Positions 45,537 through 59,104 of a DNA stretch of 64,000 bases are shown piece by piece. The notes beneath the pieces are model-generated. The model was not told the DNA's origin, searched no databases, and worked only from the letters and a program-made list of their open reading frames with translations. Positions within the stretch are counted from its first letter, which is position 1, and every line of letters begins with the position of its first letter. The stretch is from Mesocentrotus franciscanus (lineage: Eukaryota; Echinodermata; Echinoidea; Camarodonta; Strongylocentrotidae), in the NCBI GenBank assembly GCA_037976565.1, contig CP137674.1, positions 32,333,047 through 32,397,046 on the forward strand. Direction: 5' to 3'. The position numbers and the translations under genes were made by a program.

Positions 45537-45544
45537 ATAACTAT

Positions 45545-48500
45545 ACATGTGATTGGGATCTCTTGGAAGGCTTTGTGTGAAATAACTTTCGTTTTAGCAT
45601 TCACTGTTACCACACAGCATTGTGAGTACAAATCACAATTTGATTTATCGCTTTTGAGGCTTGAGGTCTCCACATTTAAGCCAACATGCCAAAAATGCAA
45701 TAATGATATTTTTTTATAAAAGCAGTTCATGTTTTCTTGTAGTCTAGACCATTTTGTGCAATGCTTATGTAGCAAATTCATTTATAAAAAATCGTGTAAG
45801 AATGTACGTCAACGAGCTGCATTCATCTCTCTAGATGAATAATATTCGCCTTTGGGGGTCTGCATGAGTGGAGACAGCATTCATGCAGTGCACTGTGGGG
45901 GAGACGAGCCTACGACACACCTCATACACACCCACGCGTTTTGGCGGGAAGCCAGCATCTCATTACGCAGGCGACATGCAAATGTTTAGCATTTATGCAC
46001 CAGACATCGACGGCCAAGTGTAAATAGAAGGCATACAATATTGTTCGTCTGGTGAATGATCTGACATACTATATTGTAGACAGGCTTTATGTACAGTACT
46101 CAGTGTTGAGCATAATATTATCAAGAATTCTGCACTTTTGGCGGACCCAGCGCCCCCGTTGCTACAAACATTTCCAGAGGCGTTGTTTTGTTTTGTTTTG
46201 TTTTGTTTTGTTTTTGCACCTCAGATATATCGTCGTGCAATTTTCTAACATTCTTCCCCTGTTCAAATCTAATTCATCCTTTAAATATAAAAAAACACGA
46301 TCTGAATGCCTCTGTGTTGTGATTAGACACGAAAAGGTGTTACATACAAAATTCAGGTGTGTTGTTAGATCTAACATCATGGTCCAGTCAAAACCTATCA
46401 TCTTCCATAATATTGATAATGATAAAAATAAAAACGATATAAAGAAGAATTAATGGGAGAGCAATTAATTATAGGTAATACACTTTAAAATGCATATCAA
46501 GTGGGGTTAACACTTGAAAATAGATGTAAACACGAGCGCATGATAATGTGAAAAAATGATTAGTTCTTAGAATTATTATAGTATTCCCATTGGAAAACTG
46601 CCAATGAGACAATAGTTATATTGGATACCACTATAAATGAATTAGAAATTCAGAAGAACACAATTAGAAGTACAGTGTACATGTAATATGATCACGGAAG
46701 TAAACATTCGTTTTATCTTTTTTGTTTTGTTTCATGTGCGTCAAAACATTCAACATTTGCAGACATAATAACAACATGATACTAGGAAGACATGGAAATA
46801 TTTTCTCGTAGAAGACATTTCCAAATCCAGAAAGGGACAATGGGCCCCTTAAAAAAAAAGCTATTAGTATTGGGGAAGAAAAAAAAATTCGCGATCAAAA
46901 ACGGAAAATGTTTCATATTCTACCAGTTTTCACAAATCTTTGTGATGGCGGTGCGTGTGTGATGGGACAGGGGGGCATTTGGGCCCTTATATATACATCT
47001 TTCTGGTTTCGCCGTTGGGTATATAGACATAACATGGTATCGCACGTAGTTAAACATGAACTTTTTGCTTGTGAATTCACCCCGTGAAAAACGAACCATC
47101 ATAAACATGATTAAACAATAAACATCCGTCTATATTTGATAACTCGAGATACAACCTTTCCCCTAGATAAAACCAACCTCTTATAGCAATCAAAACCATT
47201 GGAGTAACAGGCGAGGGTGGGGAGGGGGAACTGGGGCTGCAGTCCCCATCATGCCTCGCCATGTATAAAGCTCCCAACATAGTCACGGTTTTAGTACCTT
47301 GGTTTGAAGAATTGCTTAATGAAATTTAATTATATATTTACATTAGATATAATACAAATAGTTACAAAATGCATCCTCCTGTGCCTTATTTAGTATTTAG
47401 TTATTTATTGAAACATAATCATTTATTCAGGATAAAAACGTGAACAGCAAAGCTGTTTTACATCATGGTCCTGATGACAGACATTTAACCATGACAACCT
47501 TAAAAACAAATCAATTAAAACAAAAAAATACAAAAATTCATAACTGCACGTTAAATCGTAAGTCTCATTAGTATTGCTATCTCGCTTGCTTTAAAAAAAA
47601 TGATGGTTGAGAGGGTATAGGGATAAAGCAATAATTTATATAGTAATAACCAATAATTCGGTGCAGAAACTTGAAAGTTAACATTCGGATTAAAAATTAA
47701 TATACGACAGCCCCATCAGTGTCCATATTGTATGTAAACGCCCATGATTACATCGAGATACCGAGTCTATGAATGATGATTTACTTACTTATAAAGTGAC
47801 TGCATCATGAACAAACATTATTTGCAGTATTATGTAAATATCAACCTACTAGTCAGACTTGTATATAGTGACTGCATTATGAACAAACATTATTTGCAGC
47901 ATATTATGTAAATATCAACCTAGTCATGTCAGATTTATATTCAGGCACTCTGCATATTTTCGTCTGCAAAATAGATGACCTTTAGTAATAAGTCTTAACA
48001 TTTTTTCGTTTTGATTACATGTTGTATATCTGTTAAGGATTCATTTCTAACAAGCCTTATTGTGCTAATAATGATCCCGCAACTTTTACTTACAAAAATA
48101 ATTTGTGATTGATTTATAAGTGTTTTTTTAAAGTGGAAAATAAATGATTTGATTTGATGAAGTAATGATGATGATGATGATGATAACAACAGCAACAGCA
48201 ATACCAATAACACAACAACAACAACAACAACAATACTTATACTGCTAATAATAATGATAATAATGATAGTAATAATAACAATAATAATACAAATTATGAT
48301 AAACAAGAAAGAAAATAAAACAGTGCAAACAATACGTTATCAAGTTAAGGAGCTCTAGGTACGATGATTTCATCATTATTCTACTATATTTATGTATATA
48401 ATCATTGATGGCTAATATCAGTGCTGCATCCAAAGAGCTGACGCTGTCTGTCAAACTTTATATCCTTTTCTTTTCTTAAAGTTTCAGACAGTAAGATTAT

Positions 48501-49200
48501 GTTGTGAGCCATAAAAACTCTTCGCACCTCCATGACCTCAGCACTACATATACATATTTGATGGAATTGGACAAGTAAAAAAACACAGCCATGACCGCAG
48601 TTTAATTAAACCCATCCTCTTTCTATAAGTACAGCTTTTTACTTTAGTCAAAACAAGTCGCCCGGTCTATATTTCTCTCCAAATGAGGCACTTCAAAACA
48701 ACTTCAACATAACAGATCCCTCAACTATGCAGACAGAAGAATTTTGCTAAAAACCATTAAAGCCGATTCTCGAGTTTCAAAATCCAACGACTAGGATTTG
48801 GCGCCCGCTACCTGCATTATTTTGATTCGAGCTGATTTTGTTCATCACAAATTTCTCTTCCCGTCCTTTTCTGGCGGCCATGCTTTAAAAGAGCAGGTTG
48901 CGTTTCTGGTGAAATTGGAAAACAATTTGTGAGCTTTCTTATTCTTTTATGTCAGTTGGGAAGAATGTCTTAGAAAAAAATGTCCTCTGAATAAAGATTT
49001 CTCTTCAAATGCCCCCATAATAGAATAATAATAATGATGACATCCCCATTTTTCTTTCTTCATTAATATACGAATAGCAGACAATTTATTGCGCAAGGCA
49101 CATCTTAGAATTATACTTTAAGTGATGTAAAGGCAATAATAAACAATATGATGTCGGAATGAAAGTATTGAAATAGAAGTCGTTTTCTTTTAGTTCGTTT
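45545..49200. other. Intergenic, nothing recognised
   Basis: An exact ATGCAAAT octamer at 45976-45983 lies in a locally GC-richer patch. TTTTG repeats occur at 46186-46212. A 72-bp tandem duplication spans about 47791-47934, and ATG/ACA-type short repeats occur at 48165-48300. No gene recognised. Confidence 0.5.
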
Positions 49201-49261
49201 GCTATTTATTTGTTGTGCCCCCCCCCCCTATAAGTATTCTTTGATAGAGATAAAGATGAAA

Positions 49262-49484
49262 GGGTGGGGGGGGGGAGTGAGAAAGATGGAAAGAAAATAT
49301 TCAGACAGAGAGTGGTCGATGAAGAAGAGAGAGAGTATGGAATAGCAAAGTGGAAAGGCATAGAAAGAGGGAGAGAGAGACAGGGGGGGTGGTGGAAGGA
49401 AATATGGAGAGAGTGGCCGATGAAGAAGAAGAAGAAGAGAGTAAATGTGGAATAGAAAAACGAGGAAAGAAACGCATAGAGAGA

Positions 49485-49515
<31 letters not shown>

Positions 49516-49520
49516 GATAG
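49262..49520. repeat. GA-rich microsatellite tract
   Basis: GAGAGAGA with GGG and AAGAAG interruptions. Open frames on both strands are low-complexity. Confidence 0.85.
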
Positions 49521-50746
49521 TGAGAGAGGGGGGTACATGCAAGGAGGGGGGAGGTGGTGAACATGGAGATGAGATGGCATACACAAAGGGGAGAAGTGGG
49601 ATGGATACAAAGACTAGTCTCTGGATGCCGACAGGAAACTCAGCAATGAGTCGTAAGCTTAGGTCATGTTCAAAGACGAGGGATCATGGATTACCGGCGT
49701 GTCGGGGAAGGGGGCCTCTTATGAAGTGGGACAGGGTCAGAAGTTCAACGCAAAGTTCAACATGGGGATAGTCTGTCTTGATGCAGACACGATGAAGATT
49801 TTGAGAGGGGATATCTCCCATTTTAGAAAAATTCGATTACGGTCGATCATCATCAAAGCTCCCTTCGTTCCAGACGCTCTTATGATTGAATCATATTGTT
49901 TTGCATTGTTTCATATTGATAAAGTTCATCGATTGATCTAATATCCATTATCTTGATATTGAGCTCTCATACATTCGCTTTTTTCTATACCATTGATGAT
50001 GAGGATAGATAGATCTAAAGATAGATGGAGTGTAATCATAACTGTATGAAGACAATGAGATATATATTATACAGAAAAGAAGATAGATGGATAGACCAAG
50101 ACTGATATATTGATATTACTATTAATTGAATGGAAAGATAGTGACAAAGCCAGATATAAGGATTTCACTTTGATTGATTGATTGACCAATCAAATGATTG
50201 ACCAATATTATTGATTGATTGATGGATAGTCCTAACACTTAATGCACCTACGATTGATTGTCATTAGAAATCAATGTACGGTTTAATGGAGGGGTGTCGC
50301 ATGCAGCATTAATCATGATGCCTGCAAATACAATGACTTTTACTAATCACACTTGGCTTCTCCGTACCCCTATCTTAAACCCCACATGCAGACAACCTGA
50401 TATTACACCCATCACCTTAATCTTGTGTTACGGATGTCTCATAGCCTTGTCTCCAGGCTCGGTGATGATCTGTTACAACCGAAATAAAGCAGGTACAACC
50501 ATGGTATCTCCTTGGTACAACTATAGATATTTATTTTTTTGGAAGAAAATTCAATTCATGAGCAAGAGCAATAAAAATAGGTTTCATCTATAACCGACAT
50601 TTTCTAATCAACAGTCACGATCTCATATGTAATTATTTTATAGTCGTGACTTGAGTTGTGAAAATGAATATAATATTCCTATGCGATAGACTAGAGAAGT
50701 AATTTGCATTCAGAACTATACAGATGGGTGTGTAATATGATATAGA
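49521..50746. other. Intergenic, nothing recognised
   Basis: Includes a GATT-repeat patch at 50170-50225. The last bases read, on the minus strand, TCTATATCATATTA, the sequence that follows the 3-prime end of the Helitron array. Confidence 0.5.
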
Positions 50747-53449
50747 CTAGCAGGGCCCGTGGAAAATCCACGGGATTCTAGGGAGGGTGGGAGGGGGTTG
50801 TAAATACTTTAAAATAGATATGTGCTATCGATTTTTTTTTTTTTTTTTGATTTTTTTTTTTATAATAATTTTTAATTATAATTTTTATTATATTAAAAAA
50901 AAGATATTTCTGTGCTAGATGATATTATTTTTCTTCATTGTATATGCCTACTTTTTATCATTTTATAATTTTTCTTCTTCTTTTCATTAATATTTTACTC
51001 GTTAGAATACCAACCTTTTGTTTGCTGTCCCATCATGTATCGTTTTGAATTTTTAATTTTTATCAGAATTATGTAATAAAACTTGAAAACTGGAAGAAAA
51101 CAGTGAAATCAATAATTTGTAATCAAAATTGATGCAGATATTTTAGACTTTACCTTCGTTTTCACTTTCGTTATTTACGATTATTATTGTCGTCACTTCG
51201 TTCCTATTATTCTCACTATCCCTTTCCCGGATCCTCACTCGTTATCTATACGAATCAAGGGCGTCATTGCAATCCGAGTTTGAGCATGGGGGACACAATT
51301 ACATGTCGCTCTCTCTCTAGTAACGCTGTTTCACGGCATGTACTTTCATTAGTGACCGGTTCATTTATTGTCTTTTTTATCTTTGACGTTTCATTACATT
51401 TTTAGAGAAAGAAGACGATTCGTTTTACCGTTCTGGACTCTTAATCCTTGTCTGAATTCAGTTTCCACCCTCTCGCGCGTAGCGCGGAAGCTGTGACGTT
51501 TCATTCAATTATTAGAGTAAGAAGACGATTCGTAATTGTACCATTCTCGATCGACTCTTAATCCTTGCCTGAATTCAGTTTCCACCCTCTCGCGCGTAGC
51601 GCGGAAGCTTGACGTTTCATTAAAATATTAGAGAACGAAGACGATTCGTTGTACCGTTCTCGACTCTTAATCCCTGTTTCATTAAATTTTTAGAGAAAGA
51701 AGACGTTTCAGTACCGTTCTCGACTGTTTGAATAAAGTTCCCCCTCCCGCGCGAAGTCAACAGAGAGAGAAAGAGAGAAAGAAAGAAAAAGGAAAGATTT
51801 TAACCCCAAATCGTGGGGGGACATTTCACCACCTGAAAATTGTGGGGGGACGTGTCCCCGTCCCCCAGGATAATGGATTGACGCCCCTGATAGGCCTACG
51901 AATATTGTTCTCAGCATGCACTTCACTCCCATTATCATTTTGGTTTTTTCACACATTGCTAAGTTAATTTAGTCCTACAATGAAAATAATATACAAATAT
52001 ACAATGACACTCGAAGGATAATGGATTGACGCCCCTGATAGGCCTACGAATATTGTTCTCATGCACTTCACTCCCATTATCATTTTGGTTATTTTCACAC
52101 ATTACTAAGTTAATTTAGTCCTACAATGAAAATAATATACAAATATACAAATATACAATGACACTCGAAGTGACTCGAGGATCTAGCTAAAACTATTCGC
52201 ATCGAAGGAACATCAAATCGTATTATATTATCCCGAGGGCCATCGCGGCCCCAGAGAGAACAGTACTGTTCCCGAGTGCGAATAGTTTTAGCTTGTTCCG
52301 AGAATGAGTCATTGTATAATTGTTTTATATCCCTTCCACCTGTAGGCCTATCATTCCTTGGACACTTCTGTAATAGCATGTACCGTACTCACATTCACAT
52401 CACATTCAATAAAGAAATAAAAGAAAACAACAATTCATTGCACGGCTCAAACACGAAACATTGAAGAATCTAAAGACACGCTATACAGCCAGTATTACAG
52501 GTACAGCAGTAGAGTGCTGCAGTTACCGCACAGGGTACAGTAAATTGCATGGCGTGAGCGCCGTGACTGGCACCGCGGAGTTGCCCGTGCGGAGGCATTT
52601 GATATTACGTGAGCTCGCTGAATTTACCTTCTCGTCAGTTATATGGTCTCGATAATTACAATCTATTTGCGTTATTGTTGTTGTGATTTTAATGTAGTTT
52701 TCATGAAAAGACCAATAAAGCAGAAGCTTGGACTATGATTATGTTGACATGGTTCACAGAATATGTATAAATATTTTCAAAGTAAAGATTTTACGCGAAA
52801 AATCGGACGGTTTGTGCCAATATATCGCAGCTGTCGCACGAATTGTCTCAACTGTGTGTGTGTGTGGCCTGGGCGTAGAACCAACATAATACGTTCTCGT
52901 CAGTTTGGCTGCTGCAAAGGCCTATATATAGCAAGATGCCTAACACCGGACAGGCCCAACCCGTTGCGCCTTGTACTTGCTACGCCACATGACTTGAGTG
53001 GATTGTCGTATGCTGTGTATTTCTCTGGCATGCCCGTAAAGTGCCTACAAAGCATATCATAAGCAAGATGCCTAACACGGGTAGGCCCGCTCTGTTGCAG
53101 CGTGTATCTGCTACAACACATTATAGAGTGGATCGTCTCTTAAAAGTGTATCTCCTTGATTAGACAGAGGGCGGGTGCACGCCTTGCTGCCTCACTCTCG
53201 CGGGTTCGTCGCCTTCTTGCACGGACAACGACGGCCGTGCTCTCGTCCGCTCGTCCTCCCGGGACCCCGAAACCACCTTTAACGACATCGACGGCGACCG
53301 CGGGGTCGACGTGGCACGCGGGTACGGGAGACATGCCTCGTATAATTGTGTCGCCGTTCCCGCGCCACGGCGAAGGGGGCGCGGTCGAGGAAAGACGTTT
53401 TTCATGAACCGTTTTACCCCCGCGACGATTTTGCGTATTAATATATAGA
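50747..53449 (-). mobile_element. Helitron array, copy B (2703 bp)
   Basis: On the minus strand it begins TCTATATATTAATACG at 53449 and ends with hairpin CCCGTGGATTTTCCACGGG and CTAG at 50747. It is collinear with copy 1 (996-3931) throughout. It contains the nested minisatellite element (51256-51889) with fewer units. No Rep/helicase frame. The downstream host base is T, as expected. Confidence 0.92.
51256..51889. mobile_element. Nested minisatellite TIR element in Helitron copy B
   Basis: Equivalent of 2565-3420 in opposite orientation, 634 bp, starting CAAGGGCGTCATTGC and ending GGATTGACGCCCCTG. It has about three to four of the 110-bp units. Confidence 0.7.
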
Positions 53450-55950
53450 CTAGCAGGGCCCGTGGAAAATCCACGGGATTCTAGGGAGGGTGGGAGGGGT
53501 TGTAAATACTTTAAAATAGATATGTGCTATCGTTTTTTTTTTGATTTTTTTAATAATAATTTTTAATTATAATTTTTATTATATTAAAAAAAGATATTTC
53601 TGTGCTAGATGATATTATTTTTTTCATTGTATATGCCTACTTTTTATCATTTTATAATTTTTCTTCTTCTTTTCATTAATATTTTACTCGTTAGAATACC
53701 AACCTTTTGTTTGCTGTCCCATCATGTATCGTTTTGAATTTTTAATTTTTATCTGAATTATGTAATAAAACTTGAAAACTGGAAGAAAACAGTGAAATCA
53801 ATAATTTGTAATCAAAATTGATGCAGATATTTTAGACTTTACCTTCGTTTTCACTTTCGTTATTTACGATTATTGTCGTCACTTCGTTCCTATTATTCTC
53901 ACTATCCCTTTCCCGGATCCTCACTCGTTATCTATACGAATCAAGGGCGTCATTGCAATCCGAGTTTGAGCATGGGGGACACAATTACATGTCACTCTCT
54001 CTAGTTACGCTGTTTCACGGCATGTACTTTCATTGGTGACCGGTTCATTTATTGTCTTTTTCATCTTTGACGTTTCATTACATTTTTAGAGAAAGAAGAC
54101 GATTGGTTGTACGGTTCTCGACTCTTAATCTTTGTCTGAATTCAGTTTCCCACCTCCCGCGCGTAAGTTTTGACGTTTCATAATTATTAGAGAAAGAAGA
54201 CGATTCGTTGTACCGTTCTCGACTGTTTGAATAAAGTTCCCCCGCGCGAAGTCAACAGAGAGAGAAAGAGAGAAAGAAAGAAAAAGGAAAGATTTTAACC
54301 CCAAATCGTGGGGGACATTTCACCACCTGAAAATTGTGGGGGACGTGTCCCCCCGTGCCCCCAGGATAATGGATTGACGCCCCTGATAGGCCTACGAATA
54401 TTGTTCTCAGCATGCACTTCACTCCCATTATCATTTTGGTTTTTTCACACATTGCTAAGTTAATTTAGTCCTACAATGAAAATAATATACAAATATACAA
54501 TGACACTCGAAGGATAATGGATTGACGCCCTGATAGGCCTACGAATATTGTTCTCATGCACTTCACTCCCATTATCATTTTGGTTATTTTCACACATTAC
54601 TAAGTTAATTTAGTCCTACAATGAAAATAATATACAAATATACAAATATACAATGACACTCGAAGTGACTCGAGGATCTAGCTAAAACTATTCGCATCGA
54701 AGGAACATCAAATCGTATTATATTATCCCGAGGGCCATCGATCGCGGCCCCAGAGAGAACAGTACTGTTCCCGAGTGCGAATAGTTTTAGCTTGTTCCGA
54801 GAATGAGTCATTGTATAATTGTTTTATATCCCTTCCACCTGTAGGCCTATCATTCCTTGGACACTTCTGTAATAGCATGTACCGTACTCACATTCACATC
54901 ACATTCAATAAAGAAATAAAAGAAAACAACAATTCATTGCACGGCTCAAACACGAAACATTGAAGAATCTAAAGACACGCTATACAGCCAGTATTACAGG
55001 TACAGCAGTAGAGTGCTGCAGTTACCGCACAGGGTACAGTAAATTGCATGGCGTGAGCGCCGTGACTGGCACCGCGGAGTTGCCCGTGCGGAGGCATTTG
55101 ATATTACGTGAGCTCGCTGAATTTACCTTCTCGTCAGTTATATGGTCTCGATAATTACAATCTATTTGCGTTATTGTTGTTGTGATTTTAATGTAGTTTT
55201 CATGAAAAGACCAATAAAGCAGAAGCTTGGACTATGATTATGTTGACATGGTTCACAGAATATGTATAAATATTTTCAAAGTAAAGATTTTACGCGAAAA
55301 ATCGGACGGTTTGTGCCAATATATCGCAGCTGTCGCACGAATTAACTCAACTGTGTGTGTGTGTGGCCTGGGCGTAGAACCAACATAATACGTTCTCGAT
55401 CGTCAGTTTGGCTGCTGCAAAGGCCTATATATAGCAAGATGCCTAACACCGGACAGGCCCAACCCGTTGCGCCTTGTACTTGCTACGCCACATGACTTGA
55501 GTGGATTGTCGTATGCTGTGTATTTCTCTGGCATGCCCGTAAAGTGCCTACAAAGCATATCATAAGCAAGATGCCTAACACGGGTAGGCCCGCTCTGTTG
55601 CAGCGTGTATCTGCTACAACACATTATAGAGTGGATCGTCTCTTAAAAGTGTATCTCCTTGATTAGACAGAGGGCGGGTGCACGCCTTGCTGCCTCACTC
55701 GCGGGTTCGTCGCCTTCTTGCACGGACAACGACGGCCGTGCTCGTCCGCTCGTCCTCCCGGGACCCCGAAACCACCTTTAACGACATCGACGGCGACCGC
55801 GGGGTCGACGTGGCACGCGGGATACGGGAGACATGCCTCGTATAATTGTGTCGCCGTTCCCGCGCCACGGCGAAGGGGGGCGCGGTCGAGGAAAGACGTT
55901 TTTCATGAACCGTTTTTACCCCGCGACGATTTTGCGTATTAATATATAGA
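53450..55950 (-). mobile_element. Helitron array, copy C (2501 bp)
   Basis: On the minus strand its TC begins at 55950, directly after the CTAG of copy D, and its own CTAG ends at 53450, directly before the TC of copy B. Very similar to copy B over its whole length. The nested element (53942-54385) is shortest here. Confidence 0.92.
53942..54385. mobile_element. Nested minisatellite TIR element in Helitron copy C
   Basis: 444 bp with the same ends as in copy B. Only about two minisatellite units remain. Confidence 0.68.
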
Positions 55951-58900
55951 CTAGCAGGACCCGTGGAAAATCCACGGGATTCTAGGAGGGTGGGGGTTGA
56001 AAATAGATATGTGCTAACGATTATTATTATCAATATTATTATTTTTTTTTTTATTTTTTTTTTAATAATATTTTTAAAGATAATTTCTTTTTATCATTTT
56101 ATAATTTTTCTTCTTCTTTTCATTAATATTGTACTCGTTAGAATATCAACCTTTTGTTTGCTGTCCCATGTATCATTTTGAATTTTTTTATAAATATGTA
56201 TCATGTAATAAAACTTGAAAATTGGAAGAAAACAGTGAAATCAATAAGTTGTAATTAAAATTGATGCATATATTTTAGACTAATACTTTCTTTTTACTTT
56301 CGTTAATTACGATTATTGTCGTCACTTAAATTCGTTCCTACTTTTTCACTATCCCTTTCCGGATCCTCACTCGTTATCTATACGAATATTGTTGTCATGC
56401 ATGCACTGAAAATAATATACAAATATACAAATATAAATGACACTCGAGGATCTAGCTAAAACTATTCGCATCGAAGGAACATCAAATCGTATTATATTCT
56501 CCCGAGGGCCATCGCGGCCCGAGGGAGAACAGTACTATTGATGTTCCTGAGTGCGAATAGTTTTAGCTTGTTCCGAGAATGAGTCATTGTATATTTGTTT
56601 TATATCCCTTCCACCCAGGCGCGGATCCAGGATTCCTTAGGGGGCCCAAATTTGAAGTTATGCGAGCCAAATATTGGTACGTAATGAGCAAAAACGGTTT
56701 TTTTTTTTGGGGGGAGGCCGGGGCAGACAAAACATCCGCATCACCCCACTCTTACATGCACCCCCGCTCAACGTTTTTCATAGTGATTCGGGGGGCGGAG
56801 CCCCCAGAAGCTCAGGGGTTTTAGGCATTAAATTACCGTCAGATAAGCATCCAGGGGTCCGCCTTAGGGCCATTGAGTGGGTCCAGGGGGCAGAGCCACC
56901 GGAAGTTCAGGGTTTTTAGGCATTTAATTACGGTCAGATGAGTATAATTTGATACCTTATTTGTGGCACTGGCAGGTCACTCATTGGCGTGGGGTCCAGG
57001 GGGCGGAGCCCCAGAAGCTCAGGGTTTTAGGCATTTAATCACGGTCAGATGAGCATATTTTGATACCTCATTATTTTGTGACACTGGCAGGTCACTATTT
57101 TTTCTTTCTTTCTCTTTCTTTCTATTTCTCTTTAATATACTTTTTCCACAAAAAGTGGGGAGGGGGTGGAGCTCGAGCCCCCCGAGCCCTGCCGTTCCGC
57201 GGACCCTGACATGTAGGCCTCTAAATAAGTATATTTTTTGCCCGACTGTAAATTTGGGAATTTGTCATTTTCCAACAAACGCATACAAAAGTATAATGTA
57301 CTAAAAATCTCGGAAAATTATGTCATTTCAGCAACATTTGTAAATCACCGGTATCGAATTAGAAATAAACCACGTTTAAATTTCATTTGGGGCAGGCCCC
57401 AAGCACCCAAGCCCCCGTCAGTACGCAAGCGCCCCCCCCGATCTACACCTTGTTGGCGGGAAAAATCGCAACTGATCTCCCCTACCTTTCTTCTTTCTCT
57501 TTTTTTTTCTTTCCCTTCCCTTCTTTCTCTCTCTTTAGGAGTGCTGGGGAAGGGAGGCAAGGGCCGATTCACACGTTTTTGGCGGGATTAATCGCAACTG
57601 ATCTCCCTTCTTTTCACCCTTTTCTTTTCTTCTTACTCTTTTTTGTTCCATTTTAGCTCTCTTTGTTGGCGGGGGCGGGGGCGGGGAGAGGCAAGGTTTT
57701 TTGGCCCTCGATTCACAACTTGTTGGCGAGAAAATTGCAACTGATATCCCCCTTCTTTTCCTTTCTTCCTCTTTTTTTCTTTCTCTTTATCTCCTCTTTT
57801 CCTTTTTTCTTTCCCTTTCCTTCCTTCTCTCTTATTTTGTTGATCCTTCTTTCTCTCTCTTTTTTTTTCTTTGCTGGGAGGGGGGGAGGGGACCAAGGCC
57901 CCCTGCCCCCATGGATCCGCGCCTCCTTCCACCTGTAGGCCTATCATTCCTTGCACACTTCTGTAATAGCATGTACGTACCGTACTCACATTCACATCAC
58001 ATTCAAAAAAGAAATAAAAGAAAACAACAATTGCACGGCTCAAACATGAAACATTGAATGATCTAAATACACGCTATATACAGGTACTACATGCAGTATA
58101 GCTAGAGTGCTGCAGTTACTGCATAGGTTAAATTGCATTGTGTGAGCGCCGTGACTGGCCTGACACCGCGGAGTTGCCCGTGCGGAGGCATGTGATATTA
58201 CCTAAGCTCGCTGAATTTTTCTTCTCTTCAGTTATATGGTCTCGACATTTACAATCTATTTGCGTTATTATTGTTGTGATTTCAATGTAGTTTTCATAAA
58301 AGACCAATAAAGCAGAAGCTTGGACTATGATTATGTTGGCATGGTCCACAGAATTTGTACAAATATATTCAAAGTAAAGATTTTACGCGAAAAATCGGAC
58401 TGTTTGTGCCAATATATTGTAACCGTCGCACGAATTATCTCGACTGTGTGTGTACGTGTGTGAGCGTAGAACCACGTATTACGTTGACGTCAGTTTGGCT
58501 GATGCGTATATATAGCAAGATGCCTCACACGGGATAGGCCCAACCCATCGCATCATGCATGTGCTACGCTACATGACGTGAGTGGCGTGTCTCTTGATAG
58601 TGTATCTCTTTGATTAGACTGCATATAGCAAGATGCCTAACACGGGATAGGCCCGACCCTTTGCGACGTGCATATTTGCTACAACACATCATGGACTGGA
58701 CTGTCTCTTGATAGTGTGATCTCTTTGATTAGACGTGCAGAGGGCGGGTGCACGCCTCGCCGACTCACTCGCGGGTTCGTCGCCTCCTTGCACGGACGAC
58801 GCCGGCCGTGCTCTCGTCCGCCCGTCCTCCCGGGACCCCGAAACCACCTTTTAACGACATGGACGGCGACCACGGGGTCGACGTGGCACGCGACATGCCC

Positions 58901-59046
58901 GATCCCATCCATTTGGAATTGTGTCGCCGTTCCCGCGCCACGGCAGAGGCGGGCAGGGTCGAGGAAAGACGGGTTTGATGTCAAGAAATTCACATTGGCA
59001 GACCGTTACGCACCCCCCGCGGCGATTTTGCGTATTAATATATAGA
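55951..59046 (-). mobile_element. Helitron array, copy D (3096 bp with insertion)
   Basis: The 5-prime TC is at 59046, with host A before it on the minus strand. The 3-prime hairpin and CTAG end at 55951 and touch the TC of copy C. It is the most diverged copy (3-prime end GGGTCCTGCTAG). It lacks the nested minisatellite element and the internal duplicated block, and carries a hAT-type insertion at 56616-57925. Without that and its duplication the copy is about 1.78 kb. Confidence 0.92.
56616..57925. mobile_element. hAT-type element inserted in Helitron copy D, 1310 bp
   Basis: Ends are CAGGCGCGGATCCAGG and the inverted ATGGATCCGCGCCTC (last base changed). An 8-bp target duplication CTTCCACC lies at 56608-56615 and 57926-57933. 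Copies B and C keep the unoccupied site CCCTTCCACCTGTAGG. Inside are inverted versions of the GC-palindrome cassette (56780-57030) and of the GGCGTACTGA-family interior (57300-57425), then pyrimidine-rich DNA with recurring TTGGCGGG and ATCGCAACTGATCTCCC. No transposase. Confidence 0.9.
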
Positions 59047-59104
59047 TGAGCCCCAATTTCATACCAGCGCTTGTGACTAATATTATCATGCCATTCATGG
59101 GATA

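Noticed and set aside
49206..49610. Overlapping open frames of 87-134 codons on the minus strand
   Set aside because: Translation of GA/CT microsatellite DNA.
50733..50746. TCTATATCATATTA just beyond the 3-prime end of the array, resembling a fourth Helitron 5-prime end
   Set aside because: Similarity stops after about 14 bases and nothing Helitron-like follows. It is probably host target sequence.
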